From assembly GCA_023390705.1 (NCBI GenBank), contig JAEWCI010000596.1:1-6099 (forward strand): a DNA stretch of 6,099 nt. Reading direction: 5' to 3'. Below the pieces are notes generated by a model. That model was not told the DNA's origin and did not search any database. It was given only the letters and a program-made list of their open reading frames with translations. The stretch's first letter is position 1. Every line of letters begins with the position of its first letter. The position numbers were made by a program, and so were the translations under genes. This document shows positions 1 to 6,099 of the stretch, piece after piece. The stretch is from Pseudomonadota bacterium. Its GTDB lineage: Bacteria > Pseudomonadota > Alphaproteobacteria > Acetobacterales > Acetobacteraceae.

Positions 1-51
1 GATCGCCCACTCCTCATCGCTGAGATCGGAAGGGTAAGCCTGAGATTGCAT
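1..51 (-). CDS. IS5-family transposase, N-terminal fragment (runs off window)
   Basis: Read on the minus strand from the ATG at 49-51, the 17 visible codons give MQSQAYPSDLSDEEWAI. The YPSDLSDEEWA block is the typical opening of IS5-superfamily transposases (the DUF4096 N-terminal region in ISL2/IS1031/IS427-like elements), where it precedes the DDE catalytic domain. That domain, and hence whether the gene is intact, lies outside the window. In-frame codons upstream of the ATG reach a stop (at 88-90) with no other ATG, so this start is the best one. A GGGGGG run lies directly against the ATG, too close for a normal Shine-Dalgarno. An ATG at 60-62 is in another frame. The family call is firm for so short a piece because the motif is distinctive; the subgroup is not certain. 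Confidence 0.75.
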   Translation of the reverse strand, partial: MQSQAYPSDLSDEEWAI

Positions 52-123
52 CCCCCCGACATGGCAACCGCATGATCCCACGCCACATCAAACCAAGACG
101 CACTAAAATTGCTCAACAGCCTC
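1..123 (-). mobile_element. Left-edge insertion sequence, IS5 superfamily (partial), with putative terminal repeat
   Basis: The transposase start at 51 (minus strand) implies the end of the element lies a short way upstream of it. On the minus strand the sequence from 123 inward reads GAGGCTGTTGAGCAATTTTA. Many IS5-superfamily ends begin with GAG, so this is a plausible terminal inverted repeat. The three bases outside it (124-126, TCA on the minus strand) fit the TNA target duplication known for the IS1031 group. The A/T-rich stretch at about 91-112 also contrasts with the GC-rich surroundings. The opposite end is not in the window, so the repeat and duplication cannot be confirmed; the boundary is an inference. 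Confidence 0.5.
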
Positions 124-263
124 TGACACCGGATACGGAAAATCCTGCCTTTGAAGCCGGGCAGCGGCGCGCAGGGCTGCCGGGCTCCCTTGGCAGCAAG
201 ACGGCGACGGGAGCCCGGTATCGCGGCTGCGCGTCGGCATGGCCGTGCGCATCCACCAGGGTG

Positions 264-292
264 AAGGCCGGAAAAGCCAATTTCCCGGCCTT
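264..292. repeat. Inverted repeat / hairpin between IS edge and thiolase
   Basis: The arms AAGGCCGGAAA (264-274) and TTTCCCGGCCTT (281-292) pair over 11 bp, with C284 bulged out and a 6-nt loop (275-280). The A/T-flanked GC core looks terminator-like when read from the minus strand, but no T-run follows on either strand. It may be a second transcription stop behind the thiolase or a small dispersed palindrome. Confidence 0.4.
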
Positions 293-310
293 CGAACCCG
301 CCTGATGACA

Positions 311-346
311 GGCCCCTCCCTCGCCGCAGCGCAGCGCGGGAGGGCC
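311..346 (-). terminator. Hairpin just past the thiolase stop, probable terminator
   Basis: GGCCCCTCCC (311-320) pairs with GGGAGGGCC (338-346) to form a 9-bp GC stem with one bulged C. It begins 7 nt beyond the thiolase stop codon on the minus strand. There is no clear U-tract after it, as is common in GC-rich genomes, so intrinsic termination is likely but not proven; it could instead be a 3' mRNA-stabilising structure. Confidence 0.45.
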
Positions 347-353
347 AGCCGGA

Positions 354-1556
<1,203 letters not shown>

Positions 1557-1564
1557 GGCTGCGA

Positions 1565-1572
1565 TCCTTCCC
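1565..1572 (-). promoter_or_regulatory. Ribosome binding site of the thiolase
   Basis: On the minus strand GGGAAGGA lies here, with 8 nt between AAGGA and the ATG at 1556. It selects that ATG over the in-frame TTG at 1574, which overlaps this site. Confidence 0.7.
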
Positions 1573-1610
1573 AAGACATCCTGCCCTCCGGCAGCCGGCC
1601 GGCGGGGGTT

Positions 1611-2045
1611 TCAGTTGCGGCCCAATATCTTCCACACGCCGTCGGCGGAGAGCACCAGGCGCTCCCCCACCGTCAACTGGCCGCGGATGAAGACGACGGA
1701 GCGGGTGACACGCTGCACCTCGGCCTCGCATTCGATGAACTCGCCCGGCCTGGCGGGAGCGACGAAGCGGGTATTGAGCTGGATGGTGGAAACCGGGTTA
1801 CGGCCCACCGCTTCCCAGACGCACATGCCGAAGATGTCGTCGGCGAAGGTCATCAGCATGCCGCCATGCACCACCCCGCCGACATTGGCATGGCGTGGTT
1901 CGGCCAGGAAGCCATAGCGCCAGCCGCCACCTTCCCCGCGCTTCGCGTAGAACTCTCCCACCGTTTCGGGAAAGCCGCGGCCCGGCAGCCTTTTCCAGCC
2001 TGAAGCCAGCGGGTCGAAGCCGGCCGGCGCGATTTCGTTCGGCAT
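1611..2045 (-). CDS. PaaI-family hotdog-fold thioesterase
   Basis: This 144-aa protein has the size and sequence of a single-domain hotdog acyl-CoA thioesterase of the PaaI/YbgC-like group, cytoplasmic enzymes that hydrolyse acyl- or aryl-CoA to free acid plus CoA. The signature is HANVGGVVHGGMLMTFADD (residues 52-70): Asn54, the HGG turn at 60-62 that contributes to the oxyanion hole, and Asp69/Asp70 at the usual acid position on the central helix. The following strands (STIQLNTRFVAPARPGEFIE, 86-105) are the typical hotdog sheet. There is no signal peptide. The start at 2045 is the first ATG in frame; only a weak GGAT precedes it. The gene is first in a probable operon with the thiolase and divergent from the sensor kinase. 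Such enzymes often relieve CoA trapping by dead-end acyl-CoAs in degradation pathways; that role and the exact substrate are inference. Confidence 0.9.
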   Translation of the reverse strand: MPNEIAPAGFDPLASGWKRLPGRGFPETVGEFYAKRGEGGGWRYGFLAEPRHANVGGVVHGGMLMTFADDIFGMCVWEAVGRNPVSTIQLNTRFVAPARPGEFIECEAEVQRVTRSVVFIRGQLTVGERLVLSADGVWKILGRN

Positions 2046-2064
2046 ATCGCATCCAGTATTCGGG

Positions 2065-2092
2065 CGCCCCGCTGCGAGGCGAAGCCGGGGCG
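2065..2092. repeat. Stem-loop in the thioesterase 5' leader region
   Basis: CGCCCCG (2065-2071) and CGGGGCG (2086-2092) form a perfect 7-bp stem with a 14-nt loop, 20-47 nt upstream of the thioesterase start. If transcription begins near the promoter-like sequence just upstream on the minus strand, this would lie at or close to the mRNA 5' end. In so GC-rich a region it may be fortuitous. Confidence 0.3.
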
Positions 2093-2094
2093 TC

Positions 2095-2124
2095 CCTATA
2101 TCCCTGTGCCCCGGCTACTGACCA
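2095..2124 (-). promoter_or_regulatory. Weak sigma70-like promoter candidate for thioesterase-thiolase
   Basis: On the minus strand TGGTCA (2124-2119) and TATAGG (2100-2095) are separated by 18 bp. Each matches the -35/-10 consensus at 4 of 6 positions. This is the only A/T-rich hexamer in the gap that is well placed for the thioesterase, but the match is poor. Confidence 0.25.
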
Positions 2125-2131
2125 GTGGCCG
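2112..2131. promoter_or_regulatory. Inverted repeat, candidate operator in the divergent gap
   Basis: CGGCTACTG-AC-CAGTGGCCG is a near-perfect dyad: 9-nt arms around a 2-bp centre, with a single G/T mismatch. Its length and shape suit a dimeric repressor of TetR, GntR or MarR type, and it overlaps the candidate -35 hexamer of the thioesterase. No regulator gene is present in the window to pair with it. Confidence 0.35.
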
Positions 2132-2230
2132 CCTCGCCCCGCGCCGCTCTCCCGGGCGGCGGCCGGGTGGTTTCACTCGCCGCCGGTTCCATGCCCGAAC
2201 TGGCATTTCACGGTTGTTTGAGCCACATTG

Positions 2231-4723
2231 ATGGCTGCTCACACTATGGTGACGGCGATGACCGATTACGCCAAGGCCGTATCACCAAGCGTTGCCCGAT
2301 CCGAGACCATCAGTATCGAGCAGGCTGGCCGCCCTGCCGGGCGGTTGCATGGTCCTGGCATGCGTATTTCGACCCGGTTGCTGCTGATCATCGCGGCCTG
2401 CCTGCTGCCGACCATCCTCCTCCAGCTCGCCGTAAGCTGGAGCCAGTGGAACGACCGCAAGGCCGCGCTCGGCGACCTGGCGGTGCAGCAGGCGCGGCTG
2501 CTGGCCGGCAATGTGGACAGCATCGCCGAGGGTGCCCGCATCCTGCTGGGCGCCGCCGCCGAATTCCGCCAGATCCGCACCCAGGGGGAGAACTGCGGCA
2601 ACCGCATGGCCGCGCTGCGGCATGCCGCCCCGGGCTTCGCCTTCATCGCCCTGATGGATACCGAAGGCCGGGCCAGTTGCGCGTCCGACCCCGCCCTGCT
2701 CGGCACCGCCGCGGACATGGGCTGGGCGCGGGAGGGCCTGGCGGCGCGCAGCTTCACCGCCGGCCGCTTCGTTCGCCCGGAATACGCGCCGGGCGGCATC
2801 CTGCCCTTCTACCTGCCGGTCGCGGCCGGCCCGGCGGAGCCGGGCGGCGTTCTGGTGGCCGCGCTCGACCTCACCTGGCTGGAACAGCATCTGGTGCGGC
2901 TGAAGGGCGCCGGTTCGCCCTTCATTGCCAATGGCGTACTGACCGTCACGGATACCGCCGGCACCATCCTGGGCCGCGATGTGCGGCACGCGGAATTCCT
3001 CGGCCAGCGCCTGCCGCCGGCGGCGCAGCCCATGCTCCGGGCCAGCAGTCCCGGCCTGCTGCGGCTGCACAGCATAGACGGCACGGACCGGGTGGTGGGC
3101 TATTCCCCGCCCAGCCCGGCCAGCCATGGCCTTGCCGTGGCGGTGGGCTTCCACGAGCCCGAGCTGATGCAGGACATCGAAACCACGCTGCTGCAAAGCG
3201 CGCTGCTGCTGGGCAGCGTCACCCTCATCGTGTTCCTGGTCACCGCCGTGGCGGCGCGCCGCCTCATCGCCGCCCCGACCGAGGCTTTGCTGGCCGTTGC
3301 CCGGCGCTGGCGCGAGGGCGACCTGAGCGCCCGTGCCCCGGCCTGGGGCGAGGGCTCCGAATTCGGCCAGCTCGCCGCGGCCTATAACGGCATGGCGGAG
3401 GCGCTGCAGCGCCGCGAGGCGGAGCTGCGGGAGCATGCCCAGGCCCTGGAGGCCCGCGTGGCTTCGCGCACGAAGGAGCTGTTGCAGGCCAATGAGCAGC
3501 TTCGGATCGAGGCCGCCGAACGCCGGCAAACCGAGGCCGACCTCCTCCAGGCGCAGAAGCTCCAGGCAGTCGGCCAGCTCGCCGGAGGGATCGCGCACGA
3601 CTTCAACAACATCCTGCAGGCGGTCGCCGGGGGTGTCAGCCTGATCCGCCGCCGCATCCGCGACGCCGAGGCGGTCGAGCGGCTGAGCGGGATGATCGAG
3701 GACGCTGCCCGCCGTGGCGAGTCCATCACCCGGCGGCTGCTGACCTTCGCCCGCCGTGAGGAGCTGCGCGCCGAACGCCTGGACATGGCCGAACTGCTGC
3801 CCAGCCTGCGCGAGGTGCTGGCGACCCTGGGCGCCGCGATCCGGGTGCAGGTGGAAGTGCAGCCCGGCCTGCCACCGGTATCCGCTGACCGGGGCAAGCT
3901 GGAAACGGTGCTGGTCAACCTGGCCACCAATGCGCGCGACGCCATGCCCGATGGCGGCAGCCTGACCCTTGCCGCGACGGCCGTCGAGGTGACCGGCGCC
4001 GGCGATCGGCCCGGTCTCGCTGCCGGTCAATATGTCTGCCTGACGGTGGCTGATACCGGCACCGGCATGGATGAGGCCACCCTGGCCCGCGCCTCCGATC
4101 CTTTCTTCACCACCAAGCCGATCGGCCAGGGTACCGGGCTGGGCCTCTCCATGGCCCGCGGCTTTGCCGAGGCATCGGGCGGCATGCTGGAGATCGAGAG
4201 CCGCCTCGGCCAAGGCACCAGGGTTTCGCTCTGGCTTCCGGTGGCGGATTGCGCGCCGGTGGAGGAGGGCAGACCTCCCGCCGATGTGGAGCCCTGTGTG
4301 AGCCGTTCGGCCGGCCCGCAGTCCATGCCCCGCGTGCTGCTGGTGGATGACGAGCCCGTGGTGCGGGAAGTACTGGCGGCGCAACTGGCCGATGCAGGCT
4401 TCACGGTGACCGTGGCCGGAGACGGCCGGGCGGCCCTGGCGCTGCTGGAAGGTGATGAGGTCCGCTACGAGGTACTGGTGACCGATCTTGCGATGCCGGA
4501 GATGGATGGCCTTGCCCTGATCCGGGAGGCGCGGCAGCGCTGGCCCAACCTGCCGGCCATCCTGCTTACCGGCTATGCCGGCGATGCGGTCGGCCGGCTT
4601 CTGAGCAGCACGGTGGAGGGCAGGCTGGCCCTGCTGCGCAAGCCGATCACCGGGGCCGAACTGGCGGACCAGGTAACGATACACCTGGCTGAACGGCAGA
4701 ATCAGCCGGAGCCGGCGCGCTGA
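2231..4723 (+). CDS. Membrane-bound hybrid sensor histidine kinase with C-terminal receiver
   Basis: An 830-aa two-component sensor. Order: TM1 (about 46-69), periplasmic Cache/PDC-like domain (about 70-316), TM2 (about 317-341), HAMP (about 342-395), coiled-coil linker (about 396-440), HisKA with phospho-acceptor His456 in GGIAHDFNNIL, HATPase_c, and a receiver (about 700-822). ATP-site motifs are intact: N box NLATNARDAM (563-572), G1 DTGTGMD (608-614), F box DPFFTTK (623-629), G2 GQGTGLGLS (632-640). The receiver has the acidic pair DD (706-707), phospho-acceptor Asp752, Thr780 and Lys804, so it should be active. Two cysteines, 122 and 150, lie in the periplasmic part and could form a disulfide. 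No DNA-binding response regulator is adjacent, so the output partner is unknown. The start is uncertain: in-frame ATGs at 2246, 2258 and 2360 are also possible. None has a good ribosome site, and the first 44 codons use fewer G/C-ending codons than the body. Confidence 0.93.
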   Translation: MAAHTMVTAMTDYAKAVSPSVARSETISIEQAGRPAGRLHGPGMRISTRLLLIIAACLLPTILLQLAVSWSQWNDRKAALGDLAVQQARLLAGNVDSIAEGARILLGAAAEFRQIRTQGENCGNRMAALRHAAPGFAFIALMDTEGRASCASDPALLGTAADMGWAREGLAARSFTAGRFVRPEYAPGGILPFYLPVAAGPAEPGGVLVAALDLTWLEQHLVRLKGAGSPFIANGVLTVTDTAGTILGRDVRHAEFLGQRLPPAAQPMLRASSPGLLRLHSIDGTDRVVGYSPPSPASHGLAVAVGFHEPELMQDIETTLLQSALLLGSVTLIVFLVTAVAARRLIAAPTEALLAVARRWREGDLSARAPAWGEGSEFGQLAAAYNGMAEALQRREAELREHAQALEARVASRTKELLQANEQLRIEAAERRQTEADLLQAQKLQAVGQLAGGIAHDFNNILQAVAGGVSLIRRRIRDAEAVERLSGMIEDAARRGESITRRLLTFARREELRAERLDMAELLPSLREVLATLGAAIRVQVEVQPGLPPVSADRGKLETVLVNLATNARDAMPDGGSLTLAATAVEVTGAGDRPGLAAGQYVCLTVADTGTGMDEATLARASDPFFTTKPIGQGTGLGLSMARGFAEASGGMLEIESRLGQGTRVSLWLPVADCAPVEEGRPPADVEPCVSRSAGPQSMPRVLLVDDEPVVREVLAAQLADAGFTVTVAGDGRAALALLEGDEVRYEVLVTDLAMPEMDGLALIREARQRWPNLPAILLTGYAGDAVGRLLSSTVEGRLALLRKPITGAELADQVTIHLAERQNQPEPAR

Positions 4724-4731
4724 GAGGGATA

Positions 4732-4766
4732 ACCGGCATGGCAGCGGCGCCTGAGCCATGACCGGT
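4732..4766 (+). terminator. Strong hairpin just past the kinase stop, probable terminator
   Basis: ACCGGCATGGC (4732-4742) pairs with GCCATGACCGGT (4755-4766) over 11 bp, with A4761 bulged and a 12-nt loop. It begins 8 nt after the kinase stop codon, the usual position for a 3' hairpin. No T-run follows (the next bases are GCGGATGG), so it could act with Rho or as an mRNA-end stabiliser rather than as a classical intrinsic terminator. Confidence 0.5.
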
Positions 4767-5052
4767 GCGGATGGACGCAACGATCAGGGGCAGGCTCCCC
4801 GTCCTGCGGCGCCGCTCACGCGCCCTGGCGATCCCGCTGCCGGATATGGCACCCGCGCCCGCTGAGGCGGCAGCATGCGCTGCGCCAGGCTTGTCCCGCC
4901 CCTGGGCCGGGCCGCAGGCCCGCGGAAGCGGTCCGTTCCGCCCGCACCCCTGTTTTCCCCCAGGCGTTCGCGCTACCACTGCCGTCGCCAACGAACCGGG
5001 GCAACCAACAATCTGAGCGACAGGAGCGCCCTTCCGCGCCGCCTGCGCTGTC

Positions 5053-5057
5053 GGGAG
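5053..5057 (+). promoter_or_regulatory. Ribosome binding site of the solute-binding protein
   Basis: GGGAG lies 9 nt before the ATG at 5067. It supports this start over the longer open frame, because the signal peptide follows at once. Confidence 0.65.
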
Positions 5058-5066
5058 ATACCAAGG

Positions 5067-6044
5067 ATGACGACAGGGCTGATCCGCCGCCGCCTCGCGC
5101 TCGGCGCAATGCTGGGTGCCACGCTGGCGCGGCCTGCCATCGGCGAAGGCCAGTTCCCCAACCGCCCGATCCGCATCCTCATCCCCTGGGCACCGGGCGG
5201 CACGCTTGACGGGTTGATCCGCCTGATGTCGGAGGTCATCCAGCAGGAGACCGGCCATCCGCTGATCGTCGAGAACCGGCCCGGCGCACGCGGCACCCTG
5301 GCAGCGCAGTTCCTCATCACACAGGCACGGCCGGATGGCTACACCATCGCGCACCACCATCTCTCGGTGATCCGCCACCCCTTCCTGACCAAGCGGCCGA
5401 CCTGGCACCCGGTGGATGACTTCACCTACATCATCCAGCAGACCGGCTTCGTCTTCGGCCATGTCGTGCACCCGGCCTCCGGCTGGAACAGCCTGGCGGA
5501 CATGTTCGCGGCGGCGCGGCGCGAGCCCGGCAGGCGCAGCTACGCCACCTCCGGCATCGCCACCTCCAACCACCTGGCCATGGAGGAACTGTGCGAGAAG
5601 GAGAAGGTGGAGATGCTCCACATCCCCTATCGCGGCACGACCGAGGGCATCACCGCCCTGCTCGCGCGGCAGATCGACTGCGTGGCCAATTCCAACACCT
5701 GGAAGCCGAATGTCGAGGCCGGGCAGCTCAGGCTGCTGGCCGTCTGGACCCGCGACCGGCTGCGCAGCTTCCCGGAGGTGCCGACGCTGCGCGAGCTCGG
5801 CTACGACATGGTGGTGACCTCGCCCTACGGCATCGCCGGCCCGAAGGGCATGGACCCGGAGATCACCGAGCGGCTGCACCAGCTCTTCAAGAAGGCGCAG
5901 TACCATCCGCGCGTGCAGCAATTCATGAACGAGAACGACCAGCCGGACGAGTATCTCGGCCCGGCCGACTACACCAAATTCGCCCGCGAGCGCATGGCCT
6001 ACGAGGAGCGGATGGTGAAGCGCCTCAATCTCTCGATCGATTAG
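5067..6044 (+). CDS. Bug/TctC-family periplasmic solute-binding protein
   Basis: A 325-aa protein of typical Bug (TctC) length. These periplasmic receptors bind carboxylates or other small acids for tripartite tricarboxylate transporters or for sensing. The start at 5067 has GGGAG 9 nt upstream and opens a signal peptide (MTTGLIRRRLALGAMLGATL, then ARPAIGE); the RRR before the hydrophobic stretch is Tat-like. Mature family marks are FPNRPIRILIPWAPGGTLD (30-48, with the PGG..D ligand loop), VENRPGARGTLAAQ (68-81), PDGYTIA (89-95), HIPYRGTTEGITALLAR (185-201), VPTLRELGYD (238-247) and YGIAGPKGM (254-262). An unusual HHH (96-98) follows PDGYTIA, where many relatives have small or aliphatic residues lining the ligand cleft. 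No TctA/TctB genes are nearby, so it is an orphan receptor, as is common where this family has expanded. Ligand unknown. A strong hairpin follows the stop. Confidence 0.93.
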   Translation: MTTGLIRRRLALGAMLGATLARPAIGEGQFPNRPIRILIPWAPGGTLDGLIRLMSEVIQQETGHPLIVENRPGARGTLAAQFLITQARPDGYTIAHHHLSVIRHPFLTKRPTWHPVDDFTYIIQQTGFVFGHVVHPASGWNSLADMFAAARREPGRRSYATSGIATSNHLAMEELCEKEKVEMLHIPYRGTTEGITALLARQIDCVANSNTWKPNVEAGQLRLLAVWTRDRLRSFPEVPTLRELGYDMVVTSPYGIAGPKGMDPEITERLHQLFKKAQYHPRVQQFMNENDQPDEYLGPADYTKFARERMAYEERMVKRLNLSID

Positions 6045-6069
6045 GCGGGAATCTCACTGCCCTATCCCT

Positions 6070-6098
6070 GCGCCGCTGGCCGCCCGGCCGGTCGGCGC
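6070..6098 (+). terminator. Strong hairpin after the solute-binding protein, probable terminator
   Basis: The arm 6070-6081 (GCGCCGCTGGCC) pairs with 6086-6098 over 12 bp, with T6092 bulged, one T-G wobble and a GCCC tetraloop. It begins 25 nt after the stop codon. The window ends one base later, so any following T-run cannot be seen. Confidence 0.5.
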
Positions 6099-6099
6099 G

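Larger units (their letters stand above)
124..353. other. Non-coding stretch between the IS edge and the thiolase
   Basis: I find no convincing gene here. The open frames on both strands give Arg/Pro/Ala-rich peptides without recognisable motifs or ribosome sites. The region holds two hairpins (264-292 and 311-346), described separately, and otherwise looks like a spacer downstream of the minus-strand thiolase. Confidence 0.55.
4724..5066. other. Gene-free gap between kinase and solute-binding protein
   Basis: This 343-nt gap has no credible gene. The frame of the downstream solute-binding protein stays open back to 4875, but the extra residues are Arg/Pro-rich and precede the signal peptide. 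A 35-codon frame from the ATG at 4758 has no ribosome site and overlaps a hairpin. A strong hairpin (4732-4766) closes the kinase gene. A weaker GGGCC/GGCCC stem lies at 4904-4921. No convincing -35/-10 pair is visible, although a promoter for the downstream gene must lie here or beyond. Confidence 0.6.

Noticed and set aside
124..300. Minus-strand frame giving a peptide with AFTLVDAHGHADA, possibly a gene remnant
   Set aside because: It has no start codon or ribosome site and no family resemblance beyond a short stretch; it most likely arises by chance from the GC bias.
2142..2161. CGCCGC/GCGGCG stem in the divergent gap
   Set aside because: A 6-bp all-GC stem is expected by chance at this base composition, and it has no positional relation to a start or stop.
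2202..2222. Possible sigma54 promoter (TGGCAT ... TTGTTT) before the kinase
   Set aside because: The spacing is wrong: the bases 12 positions on from GG are TT instead of the required GC.
2125..3387. Plus-strand open frame (420 codons) overlapping the kinase in another frame
   Set aside because: The product is Arg/Pro/Gly-rich, typical of an out-of-frame reading, and overlaps the validated sensor region.
2282..4780. Minus-strand open frame (832 codons) covering nearly the whole kinase gene
   Set aside because: The kinase frame has every expected motif in order. The antisense product is low-complexity, rich in Gly/Ala/Arg/Gln/His, with no recognisable domain.
4758..4865. Small 35-codon frame after the kinase
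   Set aside because: It has no ribosome site, a Pro/Ala/Gly-rich composition, and an ATG inside the hairpin arm.
4875..5066. 64-residue N-terminal extension of the solute-binding protein
   Set aside because: The residues are Arg/Pro-rich and would bury the signal peptide; a good ribosome site directly precedes the ATG at 5067.
4647..5921. Minus-strand open frame (424 codons) opposite the solute-binding protein
   Set aside because: It is a shadow of a clear Bug-family gene and runs into the kinase 3' end; no motifs are seen.

Overview
The window is strongly GC-rich with G/C-ending codons. It carries a Bug-type solute-binding protein, a beta-oxidation-type thiolase and a hybrid histidine kinase with an HDFNN H-box. 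This suggests an alphaproteobacterium, most likely an Acetobacteraceae (Roseomonas-like) soil or water heterotroph. The assignment rests on gene flavour only, because no rRNA or other phylogenetic marker is present.

Layout, left to right. (1) 1-123: the edge of an IS5-superfamily insertion sequence that continues off the left end; only the first 17 codons of its transposase (minus strand) and a putative terminal repeat are visible. (2) 124-353: a non-coding stretch with two hairpins, one of which sits just past the thiolase stop as a likely terminator. (3) 354-2045, minus strand: a PaaI-type hotdog thioesterase followed 54 nt later by a thiolase, arranged as a two-gene acyl-CoA operon. (4) 2046-2230: a divergent intergenic region with an inverted repeat over a weak promoter-like sequence. 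(5) 2231-4723, plus strand: a membrane-bound hybrid sensor histidine kinase (periplasmic sensor, HAMP, HisKA, HATPase, receiver). (6) 4724-5066: a gene-free gap that begins with a strong hairpin. (7) 5067-6044, plus strand: a periplasmic Bug/TctC-family solute-binding protein with a Tat-like signal peptide, followed by another strong hairpin at the window edge.

How they work together: the thioesterase and thiolase both act on acyl-CoA thioesters and are probably co-transcribed, perhaps for degradation of a carboxylic or aromatic acid. The kinase and the solute-binding protein are separate transcription units with no visible partners: there is no DNA-binding response regulator and no TctA/TctB membrane subunits. 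A link in which the binding protein or kinase senses an acid that the acyl-CoA enzymes degrade is possible but rests only on proximity. I see no sign of a new defence, mobile or RNA-based system; this looks like ordinary chromosomal metabolism with an IS at one edge.
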